The notes under the pieces are model-generated. The model was given only the letters and a program-made list of their open reading frames with translations, was not told the origin of the DNA and did not search any database. Both the position numbers and the translations under genes were made by a program. A DNA stretch of 64,000 nt, taken from Selaginella moellendorffii (taxonomy: Eukaryota; Streptophyta; Lycopodiopsida; Selaginellales; Selaginellaceae). The first letter of the stretch is position 1, and the number at the start of each line of letters is the position of its first letter. The stretch spans positions 5,535,876-5,599,875 of the forward strand of contig NW_003314262.1 of the NCBI RefSeq assembly GCF_000143415.4, read 5' to 3'. Of this stretch, positions 48,724 to 58,599 are shown piece by piece.

Positions 48724-50191
48724 ATGGCATCTCTGTCTTCTCACATTCTAGTCCTTCCCTATCCTGCCCAGGGGCACATCCCTCCTCTCATCGGCTTCTC
48801 TGCGGCACTGGCGGATCGCGGCGCGCTCGTGACGCTGGTGAATATTGCGAGCATCGATTCCAGGATCCGGGAGCGTTGGACATGGCCAAGGGAGCTGGAG
48901 GGCAGCATCCGGTTCGAGAGCTTAGATTTCCCCTACGACATTCCTCAAGGGTACGATGCGTCCTGCCATGTAGATCAGGGAAATTTCGTCCAGGCCCTTC
49001 GCGGCGCGCAGGTCCCATTCGAAGATCTGCTGAGAGAGATGCTTAATCGCGGCGAGCGAGTTTCGTGCATCGTCGCAGATTATCTCTGGGGATGGCATGT
49101 CGAGTCTGCCAAGAAATTTGGGGTTTCTTGTGCGTCCTACTGGCCTGGGAGCGCGACTTGGATCAATGTCCACTACCATTTGCCCCTTCTTATATCAGCC
49201 GGTGAGGCACCGATTAAAGGTAAGATATGTTTAAACTCTTCTCTCGTGACCATTTACGTAGATGGCGACGAAAGAACGATTTCCTACGTTCCGGGGCTCT
49301 CTCCAACGAAGCTCAAGGATTTCCCATACTACGCAAGGATGGAATTCAAGGGAACGCTCGAGTATTTGATGCAAGAGCAAGAAAAAACTCTCAGGAACTT
49401 CGGTGACAACTCGTGCTTACTGATAAACTCGGCCGAAGAGTTGGAACCAGATGCCTTCCAGTCCTTGAGAAAAGTTTTTGGAGAGAAGTGCACAGGGGTC
49501 GGGCCACTTTTTAATCTGGATCCAGCGAGAACAAGGCTTTGTCACAGCTTGCGAGAAGAAGACGGTGGCTGCATAGCTTGGCTGGACACTCAAGCTCCAA
49601 AGTCGGTGCTTTACATCTCCTTTGGCAGCGTTGTTGCGCTACCCGACTTGGAGCTCCAGGAACTCTCAAAGGCAGTGTTAGAAATGGAGAGGCCTTTCCT
49701 TTGGGTGCTTCCGCCAGAGCAGAAGAACGAAAGCACCAAAGAGATCACCGAGGCAGCAAGAGCTTCCTCCTTCACAAGAGGCCGGATAGTATCCTGGGCA
49801 CCGCAGCTCCAAGTTTTGTCACACGCATCGGTGGGAGGATTTCTCAGCCACTGCGGCTGGAACTCGGTGCTCGAGGCCGTGACAAACGGAGTGCCTGTGC
49901 TGGGGTGGCCATGCGCGATCGAGCAGAACCTCAACTGCAAGGTGCTTGTTCACGACTGGAAGGCGGGCCTGAAGATCGACAAGGCCGAGAAGGACGGGAT
50001 CAAGGCCGCGATCGAGAATCTGATGGGAGGAAGCTGGCTTGATCGTGCACAGGAACTTCGTGAGGTTGTTCTAAAGAGCGTGAGAGCTCGTGGACTTGTA
50101 AGCGATCCGGTAAAGTATACTCCATTTTTATCCTTGTGGATGATAACCCGTAGTCTTGCAGGTGTTGGAAATCGCTCGCTCAAAACGATAA
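48724..50191 (+). CDS. UDP-glycosyltransferase, GT1 family
   Basis: Proposed exons are 48724-49219, 49262-50109 and 50162-50191, giving 457 residues. The N-terminus has the acceptor-side VLPYPAQGHIPPLIG with the catalytic His in QGH. SVLYISFGSVV leads into the PSPG box: WAPQLQVLSHASVGGF, then HCGWNSVLEAVTNGVP and WPCAIEQN, in which the usual final Asp-Gln is Glu-Gln. Such enzymes move sugar from UDP-sugar to small molecules in the cytosol. The first intron is 42 nt, multiple of three and stop-free, so it may be retained; removing it gives the expected KDGDERTISYVPG. The second intron joins SDP to a short tail ending SKR. An unspliced reading would add ~65 unrelated residues. The acceptor cannot be predicted. 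Confidence 0.9.
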
Positions 50192-50650
50192 AGGCATTGC
50201 TAAAAATCAAACGTTGCTTGTCCAATTATTATTTTTGGCGATCAGGGCGATGTCAACAAGATCAAGGCTAGAAACACTAGGCTGATCCATAACCGACATT
50301 TTCTCGAGGACTCCCCGGTACGTCTTCTCTTTGGGCCATAAAGTTTCTTTGAGCTTGCTGATTTGCTTTAGTCTTAATTATATCAGACCTTGATTTTTCA
50401 AGTCTATATTAACTTACTTTGTGTGACACATGGCATTCTACGTCGGGACGACGTCCTGTGTGTGAAGCCCGAACGCTTGGAGTTGTGTGGGCCCTTTAAG
50501 TTCGCGCTATATCCAGTCGAGGGTGGTGTTGGGCTGATCGAGTCCACAACTTGCATAGCAGAGCTCGTGAGCCCAGCTTCGCATCTACGTCCCTGGCAAG
50601 AGGAGCAGTTTAAAGAAGGATCTCCCAGGTGGACAGCATCCTGGCGTGTC
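50192..50650. other. Unassigned stretch downstream of UGT
   Basis: Part of a plus-strand frame (50390-50824) has no family resemblance. I see no promoter or RNA gene here. Confidence 0.3.
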
Positions 50651-50654
50651 GTCG

Positions 50655-50815
50655 TGACTTATCCGAAATGCTGCAAGCACCGCACCTGCTACAAAAAAAA
50701 TGTAGATCTTGGCGAGAGCAGCGGCGCCGCTGTGGAAAGTAGTGATGGAGCGATAGAGCGAGACATTTTCCAGGCATGTCGATCCAGACAAGGTCGCTTC
50801 CAAGAGAAGTTTCTT
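50655..50815. pseudogene. Fragment of CR4-like gene 2 5' region
   Basis: Matches 34800-34975 on the same strand: GCAAGCACCGC, CTTGGCGAGAG, GCGGCGCCG, AATGGAGCGATAGAGC-like and CATGTCGATCCAGACAAG. It thus covers the start-codon area and leader of the receptor kinase and lies immediately before tRNA-Gly. Confidence 0.7.
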
Positions 50816-50833
50816 TTGTTTTAACAAAGTAAC

Positions 50834-50904
50834 GCACTGCTGGTCTAGCGGTAGAATAGTTCCCTGCCACGGAACAGACCCGGGTTCGATTCCCGGGCAG
50901 TGCA
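50834..50904 (+). tRNA. tRNA-Gly (GCC)
   Basis: Full cloverleaf: acceptor GCACTGC/GCAGTGC, D-arm with TAGCGGTAGAA, anticodon loop CTGCCAC (GCC), T-arm CCCGGGTTCGATTCCCGGG with GTTCGAT. The discriminator is A. No intron. Confidence 0.95.
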
Positions 50905-51299
50905 CGGTTTTACCATGTGCATTGGAGAGGAATGAGTACAAACCAGCCTATCATGAAGATTCTTTTAAAGCATTCAACTTGTTAGGCGGTAATGTTAAGG
51001 CCAACGCGACACGCGGAGGAGAAGCTATTCCACCAAAAATTAGATAATAGCGTTGGAACACGTGGTCCCAATATCAGTTAAAAACTAAAATATCAGCTAA
51101 AAGGTATGAGTTTCTTTTGCCCAGATCTCTCTTTATTCTGGGCTCCCGCTTACGTGTCGCACTCTCCTCTAACCACGTCACATGCCGACGTGTTTTATTA
51201 GGGCATAGGTGGCATGTTAAAACACTCGCCAACGTGTGCGTTCAACGTTGCCCGTCCAATGACCTAACGATCAATTTGCTATTGTGTTGCACCGTCAAT

Positions 51300-51664
51300 G
51301 AAGAAAAACTGTGTTTGCTGATCACAACATCAATCTGGAAGAAAAAAAAAGAGAACGACCGTTAGAAACTGTCTTAAACCCAGTGAAGGAACAAACCGCT
51401 AACAGTGTTGTTGTCAGCTGAAGTGGTCGCTTCTCGCACCGAAGTGCTAGCAGTAGTGTTGTCAGCTGAAATGGCATGGCCGGTTATCCCGCCAGTAACA
51501 TCTATAACGATCGTCCTGCAAGTTTGCTTAATCTGGAGGAAGAAAGAAGAAAAACGTTGGTTAGAAGCGTGCGTAAAGTTGTTAAAGCGTAAACTTGTTA
51601 CCTCGTAAGCAAACTGAGATGGTGATTGCGTTCTTCTGGTTGTGTTGTCTAGCTAGCACAGCTT
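51300..51664. repeat. Duplicated upstream flank of H2B
   Basis: 51305-51335 matches 55580-55610 (GTGTTTGCTGATCACAAC), and 51590-51650 matches 56135-56200, the region upstream of the H2B gene. The pseudogene copy that follows was therefore duplicated with its promoter-side flank. TTGTCAGCTGAA occurs twice here and GTTGTCAGCTGA near 56186. Confidence 0.6.
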
Positions 51665-51960
51665 TAAGAAGAACTTTAGAATGACTCCTACAAGATCTAC
51701 ATCTACAAGCAAGTTCACCAGAACATAAGCATCTCGATCAAAGCCATGAACAACATGAACAGCTTGGTCCATGATATGTTCGAGCGGCTGTCCACCGAGG
51801 CCGGGTAGAGACAGTAACAAGGCCACCATCCAGAGCTGCGAAATCCAAGACGAGGCCCAATCCTTGGTGAGGCTTATCTTCCCTGGCGAGCTAGCAAAGC
51901 ACGCAATCTCCAAGGGAACTAAGAGTATGTTAGCTCCTGACCGGGGTGTGGATGGACAAA
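51665..51960 (+). pseudogene. Histone H2B pseudogene
   Basis: Very close in sequence to codons ~45-128 of the H2B gene at 56303: [24 protein letters not shown], then a stop directly after the AG of that motif, small indels, and [13 protein letters not shown]. The N-terminal tail is missing. The flank to about 52110 also matches that of the H2B gene. Confidence 0.88.
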
Positions 51961-52191
51961 ATGGTAATTACCTCTCAGAGTAGACAAAATTTGGTGAATA
52001 GTATTGCAGCGAGTGGGAGCAAAAGCCGAGGATCGCGAGCGGACAATGCTTTTCCAGGCATTAAGCTGTAAAGATCCTGTTAAGAAACCACAAATCCTAT
52101 GATAACAACTTACCTTCCTTTGTAGATACACGAGCCGTAGGCTGCCAGCCATTTGCGTCAAGTTAGAAAACACAAAACTTTCTCGATAAAC

Positions 52192-53557
52192 TTAACTCGG
52201 ATCGGCAATCGTGACGGCTGCTGCTCCTGAGAAGTCGCAAGCACTGGGATCCATCCCGTTGCTCTGGAAGTAGCTGTTAAACGCATACGATGCGTGTGAA
52301 GCAACCGTGTCGGGAAGATAGCAGGACTGGCCCGGTTGAATAGCCTGGCAATCGGCATGGCCTGGTCCGCAGGCCCAGTCCAGCGCAATCTGTAAGTCTG
52401 TGAAGCTGGCATTCGGATTTGCGACGCAAAAGCTCCGGTTCCGCTGAACCACAACACTGTTACCAAAATCAAGGTTGTACACTTTGGTCCCATCCGGCTT
52501 GAAAAGACCCCAGTTCCTGTTGGAAGTCGGGCCCTCCCTCAAGTCCTCGTTGAAAAGCTCGAAAATGTAAGTATCCGTTGTGATCCCCGGCCGGAATGGA
52601 GTGCCACTCCCATTGCTCAAGTGCTTGATGAGATTCCCATTGTAGGAAGCAGCATTGTCGAGGTTGACGACGTTCACCTCGTCCGCATTACCCATGGACG
52701 GCCACCCGGTCTCGCTCACGACTATAAGGATCTCCCGGTGGTTGTACGCGGCCATTGCGTAGTAGAGCGCGTCGAGCTGAGCATCGAAGAGGTTCCAGTA
52801 GTGGAGGCCCGAGTCGGAGTCCGTGAAGCCTTGGTTTGGCCGGAAGAGCGCAAAGTCGGAGGAGATGTATCTCATGTCGTTCCGGTACGCGTAGTAAGGA
52901 TAGACGTTGGCCATCAAGTATGATCCAGTCCGGCTGAGAAACTCGAGCAGCGATTGCATCACCGCCGAGAACCTGGGATCGAAAGTGGCCGACGATGGCG
53001 GAAACGACGTCCCAAGAACACCCATGGAGAGTGGCGTCGAGACTTTCACCTGTTTGTCTATCCCGGCTTGCTGGAGAGCCGAGTAGATGTTGGTCATGGC
53101 TGCAACCAGATAGCCAGCGGCATTTGGAGCGCTCGTGATCACCTCCGAGCCAACGGCAATGGCAACGATCTTGGTGGCCGGAAGAGCTGCCGCTACGTTT
53201 CGTGTCACCCAGTCGGCAGCGTCGCCCTGGGACTGCCCGAAATCCACAACCTGTGCGTTTGTGGTGCCGATGACGAGCTCGATCTGTGTGTTTGCGAATG
53301 CCTGGAGAGTCTCAGCGTCGTAGGAGAAGATCCTGACCTTGGTGATCGATTGCGCCTGGATGAGCTGCACGGCCACTTGTGGAGAAGGAAGATTATCCCC
53401 ATTTCTTCCATAGCACACTCCGACAGAGCTGGCGCCTAGCAAGAAAAACGAAAGAAATAAATGAGAGCGAGCGTCGATCGATCTTACCACAGACTGTCGC
53501 GACGATCCAACAAGCGGCAACAAGACATCCGGCAATGCGGTATGAGCGCCGGAACAT
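52192..53557 (-). CDS. GH17 beta-1,3-glucanase with C-terminal X8 (CBM43) domain
   Basis: Two exons, 53488-53557 and 52192-53435, with a 52-nt intron, encode 437 residues. Exon 1 gives a signal peptide (AGCLVAACWIVATVCG). The GH17 domain opens VGVCYGRNGDNLPSP. The acid Glu lies in IAVGSEV, where most members have GNE, and the nucleophile in VVSETGWPS. An X8 module follows, FCVANPNAS to CDFSGAA, with the conserved Cys pattern that binds beta-1,3-glucan. There is no hydrophobic GPI tail after X8, so it should be secreted to the wall rather than anchored. Roles include callose turnover and defence. An in-frame ATG at 53587 would add ten residues. A one-exon reading to 53535 ignores the intron and loses the signal peptide. 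Confidence 0.93.
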
Positions 53558-53559
53558 CG

Positions 53560-54110
53560 GATCGCGAAATCTCACCCCCGGCAGCACGAAATCTCTCTGC
53601 CGATGCCGCTGGATCGCGCGGAGCTCCTAGCGAATGCGCCGACGATCTTCTTCTTGTCCCTAGCGCCGTGAATCAGCATGACGATGACGCACCCGCCGCA
53701 AGAATCCGGGAAAACGCCAAGCGCGCTCCAGCTGCGGCCTACAATCCCTGCCGCGATGATGCGCTGCCCCAGAAATCTCATCCAGGTAGAAGAAAGAAAC
53801 AAGGAGGAGCAACCGCATTGAAGATCAAGACCTAGGCCGGGGAAGATCGGCGCAAGGGAAGAAGAAGAAGAACAAGCGTCGCGGGCGCCGCGATGATCGC
53901 CAAGAGGAGAGAATAGGGAACAAGAGAAAGAAAGACCCGAGCGACCGCGTCCTCCTCCTCTTCCTCCATGGCCATTGGATTTTTTCTTCGCCTCGTTTCC
54001 TTCTTCGCCGTGCGTTTCCCCACGCAGCCTGACTGACGGACTGACGGTCAAACCGGTCAAGGGCATCGCGTCGTCTTTCCGGAATGGAAAAGCCTAGGCG
54101 ATTACAGATT
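53560..54110 (-). other. GC-rich region upstream of the glucanase; possible small membrane ORF
   Basis: Overlapping minus frames at 53832-54023 and 53572-54066 include an acidic run followed by a hydrophobic stretch (YSLLLAIIAAPATLVLLLL). It could be a small membrane protein or the leader of the glucanase transcript. No family recognised; splice sites that would join the frames were not found. Confidence 0.25.
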
Positions 54111-54571
54111 TTTTACAAGGTGGAGCGCGCCGCGCGGTATATGAGTACCGCGGACTGCGCGGTACGGTTGCTGGTCGCCTAAGTCAGATGAATATGGACT
54201 CGAGAAATCAAGGTCTGATCTTACAATACCTATAGACCATGACACGGAGAGAGCACAAGCGCTCGCATGGCTATTCGATAGATCGGACAAAACCGACAAA
54301 AAAACGTCCCGCTATAGAATGCTAAACTGAGATTATGGCTGGCAAGCGGCAAACTCAAAAGAAATCCAAAGAGAAGAGATCGATCCATACCTCGACAAAA
54401 TGCTGGTTATGGATCACAACTTGAGACCCTACTGGAACATTTTCTTATACTTGAACATTTTTCTTAGTGGCAGCTGGAGCCGATTTCGTCAATTGGTGAC
54501 ACAATCAGGGAAAGCAATGCGGAAGCATTAATTTCGATTTGGGTTAACTATTTCATTTTAAATTAATTATT

Positions 54572-54645
54572 CGCTAGAGGGAGGGGTCGAACCTCCGACC
54601 TTGCGGTTAACAGCCGCACGCTCTGACCATCTGAGCTACTCCAGC
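54572..54645 (-). tRNA. tRNA-Asn (GTT)
   Basis: On the minus strand: acceptor GCTGGAG/CTCTAGC, D-arm TAGCTCAGATGGTCAGAGC, anticodon loop with GTT (CTGTTAACC), T-arm GGAGGTTCGACCCCTCC. It is nearly identical in the body to the tRNA at 55859, but two acceptor positions differ. Confidence 0.95.
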
Positions 54646-54907
54646 TTTACATTAGTTAACTGTCTTATTCACTTTAATTGCTTATATACTTCGCAAGATC
54701 TTCCGAATATTCTCAAAATATTCCTGTAGTTCGTTGAGTGTTTACCTTGGATCATCACATCACTCTCGATCACATCCTGTGTCAATCCACAATGCCGCCC
54801 CAGAAACCATGCCCCGGTGCCAGTGATTCCCAATGGAGAGCACTCGAGCGAGGAGATGGAGAAAAACTTTAGGGTTCTCAACATTAGGGCTCTTGGGATT
54901 GGAGGGA

Positions 54908-55378
54908 ATGGGAGAGGGCGATGGCGATCTGGAGGCTCTGGAGGAGGAGGTGAGAGAGATGGACGCGCGCGTCAAGAGAATGCGCAGCCAAGGCCCCGCC
55001 AGGTTTAAATCTTTGCTCCAGGAGCATCTTGTCACGCTCCGGCCCCCTCCAACGCTAGAGCCGCCGCTACACACGCCATATCTCGATGGAGTAAATGGTC
55101 AGTACATAGCTAGCTTCTCATTCCTCCTGATTGAGTGAGAGAAGAATGTCTGGAAATTCGCAGGTGATTTGTCTGCGATCCAGACGAGACGGTTGGAGGC
55201 TCTCAATTCGCTTCCCGGATTGTTGGAGCGCATCAACAAATGCACGGATGATCTCTCCGCCACTCTCGCCAAGCTCAAGCACAAGCGATCTTACGACCTG
55301 GTTTTCGAGCTGCCGCATCCAACACTACCCGAGGAGGATGGCGATGGCAGCCTCGCCAGTCGATTCTTTCCAACTTAG
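54908..55378 (+). CDS. Small coiled-coil protein of unknown function
   Basis: Two exons, 54908-55097 and 55164-55378, with a 66-nt GT-AG intron, encode 134 residues. The first part is an acidic/basic heptad-like helix (LEALEEEVREMDARVKRM); the second (RRLEALNSLPGLLERINKC, DDLSATLAKLKHKR) is also helical. No named domain recognised. It may be a small subunit of a coiled-coil complex. The start at 54908 was chosen because the extra N-terminus from 54833 reads like leader sequence with telo-box-like TTAGGGTT. It sits between two inverted tRNA-Asn genes, and an inverted broken copy lies at 56800-57065, supporting a real gene. Confidence 0.65.
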
Positions 55379-55858
55379 CCGCCGTCTCTCTCTCCTGTAC
55401 AAACAAGGAAGAACAGCACAGCGAATTCATCAACAGGGACAGGAAGAACCAACAGACACAAGAAAATTACTATACTACCACCTCGTCGGCATTAATTTGC
55501 TTGTATCCTTCTGACTTGTAAGTGTTCACTCGTTTGTAACATTCGGTTTCTGTCCGTCCATTGAATGTTTATCAATCAGCCTCTGTGTTTGCTGATCACA
55601 ACTTCAATCTAGCTCTGAAGGTCCGGGATTGATCCAGCTTCCACTCGATAAGAAATGCCCTTTCAGCTTCCCAGCCTGCAAATGTAACAAGACTTAAGTG
55701 AAAAGAAGAAATGCCCTTTCCAAGCGAGCGAGCAATTGGTACCAGCAAAAACTCCGCTTCAAGAACAGCAAAGAACAACAGCTTCTCAGTCACAAGTTCC
55801 CAAAGAAAATGCTACTGCTAGTTAATTTTTAGTCGAAATTACAATTAATTATTGTAAA

Positions 55859-55932
55859 GCTTGAGTAGCTCAGATGGTCAGAGCGTGCGGCTGTTAACCG
55901 CAAGGTCGGAGGTTCGACCCCTCCCTCAAGCG
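55859..55932 (+). tRNA. tRNA-Asn (GTT)
   Basis: Acceptor GCTTGAG/CTCAAGC, D-arm TAGCTCAGATGGTCAGAGC, anticodon GTT in CTGTTAACC, T-arm GGAGGTTCGACCCCTCC, discriminator G. Perfect acceptor pairing. Confidence 0.96.
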
Positions 55933-55937
55933 AATAA

Positions 55938-56042
55938 AGAGGCATTTCAATCCTTGAGAAGGGCTTTTGGGAGATAAGTGATCTCTTGTGCCAGCGTTGC
56001 TGCATTATCCATCCGACTTGGAGCTCCGGGAACTTCTATTGC
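55938..56042 (+). pseudogene. UGT gene fragment beside tRNA-Asn
   Basis: CAATCCTTGAGAAGGGCTTTTGGGAGA resembles UGT 49460-49487, and 56000-56035 (CCGACTTGGAGCTCCGGGAACT) resembles UGT 49640-49665, with the ~150 nt between them deleted. It begins within a few bases of the tRNA 3' end. Confidence 0.65.
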
Positions 56043-56302
56043 TGTCGGAATCAGTTTGCGCAGCTCCGCGAGCCATGACGAAGACGTGAGAATCGGGCTA
56101 GCTGAGGAGATTTCAAGATCGTAAAACCAGTAAAACTTTTTACCTCGTAACCAAACCGAGATGATAATGGTGCTCTTCCGGTTCCGTTGTCAGCTGACAT
56201 GGCTGGTTTTCTCGAGCCGAGCGTCACAACACTTGGAATCTCCACGACTACAGCTCTCCACCTTTAAAACGTTTCGAGCGGCCAGCGCAACGATCACTAC
56301 CG

Positions 56303-56689
56303 ATGGCAGAGCTGGACTCGAGAATGAAGGCCGTGAAGAAACTCCCATCCACCGGCGGCGGATCGTCGGGGCAGCAGCAGCACAGCTCCAAGAAGAAGCT
56401 CAAGGCGCTCCAGGGCGACTCGTACAAGATCTACATCTACAAGGTACTCAAGCAAGTCCACCCGGACATCAGCATCTCGATCAAAGCCATGAACATCATG
56501 AACAGCCTGGTCCATGATATGTTCGAGCGGCTGTCCACCGAGGCCGGGCGGCTGGCTCGATACAGCAACAAGCCCACCATTCAGAGCCGCGAGGTCCAGG
56601 CCTCGGTCAGGCTCATCTTCCCTGGCGAGCTCGCAAAGCACGCAATCTCCGAGGGAACCAAGGCTGTCACCAAGTATGTGAGCTCCTGA
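56303..56689 (+). CDS. Histone H2B, divergent variant
   Basis: Intronless, 128 residues. The histone fold is clear: [52 protein letters not shown] and the C-terminal helix [19 protein letters not shown] followed by TKYVSS. The Lys of that motif is the usual ubiquitylation site. The N-terminal tail is unlike canonical plant H2B: it lacks the lysine/alanine/proline-rich repeats and has [17 protein letters not shown], and ISIKAM replaces the common ISSKAM. This suggests a variant histone, perhaps tissue- or germ-line-specific, but that is inference. A broken copy with similar flanks lies at 51665. Confidence 0.92.
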   Translation: MAELDSRMKAVKKLPSTGGGSSGQQQHSSKKKLKALQGDSYKIYIYKVLKQVHPDISISIKAMNIMNSLVHDMFERLSTEAGRLARYSNKPTIQSREVQASVRLIFPGELAKHAISEGTKAVTKYVSS

Positions 56690-56799
56690 CCGGGACGATG
56701 ATGGCTTTTCAGGCATTACGCTGCGAAGATCCTGTTAGAAACCACAAAGCTTATGATAGCAACGTACCTCCCTTTGTGCAAATTTCCAGAGATCTAGGA

Positions 56800-57065
56800 A
56801 AAATGAGAAGCTATACTGACCATGTACTCCATCGGCGTCTCCACGAGTTCTGGCCTGGATCCAAATTTCCAGACTTCTCGTGTTCTTTCTTTCTTTTGAT
56901 CAAGAGGAATGAGAAGAGCTATACTGACCGTTTACTCCATCGAAGTGTTGCGTGGATCCAGCGTTGGAGGGGCCGGAGCTTGACAAAGAGCTCGCGAGGC
57001 CTCGCATTGCGAGCGTCCATCTCCAGATCGTCATCGCCTCCTCGCTACCACCCCATGACTCGAGA
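56800..57065 (-). pseudogene. Inverted fragment of the coiled-coil gene
   Basis: Read on the minus strand, 57050-56945 resembles exon 1 of the gene at 54908 (GATCTGGAG, GATGGACGC, CTCCGGCCCCTCCAACGCT), and 56940-56870 resembles its intron (TCTCATTCCTC near TGATC, then GTCTGGAAATT). A further shorter repeat of the last part lies at 56810-56870. Indels break the frame. Confidence 0.65.
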
Positions 57066-57069
57066 GCCG

Positions 57070-58383
57070 GAGAAGATGCTGCCCTAGGGCGCCGAGATCG
57101 TCGTCTACGAGCCTTGCGTTGTGGAGAGCGGGATTCTTCGCCTAGGTACGTGCCTGCGGATTTCCAATCCGGCAGCACTTCAAGTTTGTCACGCTGCTCG
57201 TCTTTGCAAGATTCCCGGACGATCCAGACGCACTAAGCAAGGATTTCTCGCAGCGGAACTTCGCCACGGCAGTGGAGCTCTATATACAAGCGTTAAAAAC
57301 TCTCACGGAGCGAGGAAGATCGATTCGTGAGACTCTCCAGTCGAGCGGAGTGCCTTGTGGTTCCAGTTGGGATGGGCTCACAAGGCTCTCGAGGACGCTG
57401 AGAGCGCGCTGGATCTCCGGGCTGGAAACGAGAGGAGCCTCCTCCCGAAAATTTGAGCACTATGGAAGCTCCGGCAGTACGGTCGTGCGGAAGCTTGCCT
57501 GGAAGAGAGCCTGAAAGCCCGATCACTCCAGCGTTTGTTGGAGGAAGCCAGGATCTTCAGGGAGCAGAGCGAGTCCGGCCTTCGCGATCTTTCCAAGTTT
57601 CTCACGGGAGGCTGTAGCAAGCAAAGTCCTCCAAACGTTGCGGAGTTCGTCGGTCCCGTTTGAGTCGAGGTGACGAAGAACGGGCGTGCGAGGGGGATCT
57701 TCACGACGACGGATGTCCGTCAGGGGGATTTGCTCATCGTCTCGGTTAGAGTTCCACTCACGCGGGACATGCGAGAGAAGATGGATCAAGGAGACAACAA
57801 GACGGAGCTCCTCGCCAGCCTTCTCCAGGTGTGCTTGGCATCTCCAAGAACTCTACGGCATAGCATGGCCGAGGCCGCGATGGATCAGTTGTCTATGCGG
57901 CCTTCTCCCAGCAAGCTGGTGGACAAGGAAGATCCGAGCATGGATCAAATGAACATGCGCAGACCAGTTGCAACAGAAGAGCTCGAGTTTGATGTGATGA
58001 GGATCCGAAACATCCTGGGCTGCTCCACGGAGTTCGTTCTCTCCGAAAACTACAGCGACGAGTTCGTGGGGTTCTGGACGCTGCCAGCCTTCATCAATCA
58101 CTGCCTGCCCAACGTGAGCATGCGCAAGTTCGGAAAGTCCATGTTCGTGTACGCTGCTCGCGACATGGAATCCGGAAGCGCGGTCGTATGGCTACGCGCT
58201 GTGGCCACGGGTGGTGAGAAGGTCGACGACTGCCACTGCCAGAGGTGCCATCTTGAGAAGAAGCTCGGGGAGCCGCTGTGGGGGATCACTAACAAGTTTA
58301 TGGAGCTTCTGGCAGACGAGAGGCTAACGATAGAGCAGTGTGGAGATTACATCCAAGTGGCCGTGGATCTGAAGAGGTGTTGA
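57070..58383 (+). pseudogene. TPR-SET domain gene, decayed
   Basis: The first part (57250-57570) reads as TPR-like helices (NFATAVELYIQALKTL; ALEDAESALDL; EACLEESLKARS) but in changing frames with an in-frame stop. The remaining frame, 57670-58383, is open for 237 codons and resembles a SET domain of the TPR/MYND-SET type: GRARGIFTTTDVRQGDLL, FWTLPAFINHCLPNVS (NHS normally precedes CxPN; the Ser is missing), and a post-SET-like CHCQRCHLEKK. The GEEI/Y motif near the end is not clear. Such proteins methylate histones or other proteins; this one is probably inactive. Confidence 0.6.
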
Positions 58384-58599
58384 GCTCGCAGGAAGGTATG
58401 GATCCGAGCTTCACATCCACCTTTCTTACTTTGGATGTCGAGCAGAGGCAGAACTAGCGGACGGAGGAGGAGCTGCAATGCTTGATGAAATACTCTAGGG
58501 ACTGCATGACATTGCTCCATGTCGATGGTTTACTGAGGTTTGGTTAAAAGGAAATCTGTGCCAACATTTTAATCCTGTAAAGAGAAATTAGTTTAGGGT
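58384..58599. other. Short flank, no gene
   Basis: Downstream of the SET pseudogene. Nothing recognised. Confidence 0.4.

Noticed and set aside
50192-50271. C-terminal extension of the unspliced 515-codon UGT frame
   Set aside because: It runs through the 52-nt intron 50110-50161 and adds sequence unlike any UGT end; the spliced form ends at 50191.
52621-53439. Plus-strand frames of 100-161 codons opposite the glucanase
   Set aside because: Antisense shadows of the GH17-X8 gene, with no domain of their own.
53572-54066. 164-codon minus frame upstream of the glucanase
   Set aside because: Biased composition, overlaps another equally open frame, no domain; kept only as a low-confidence region note.
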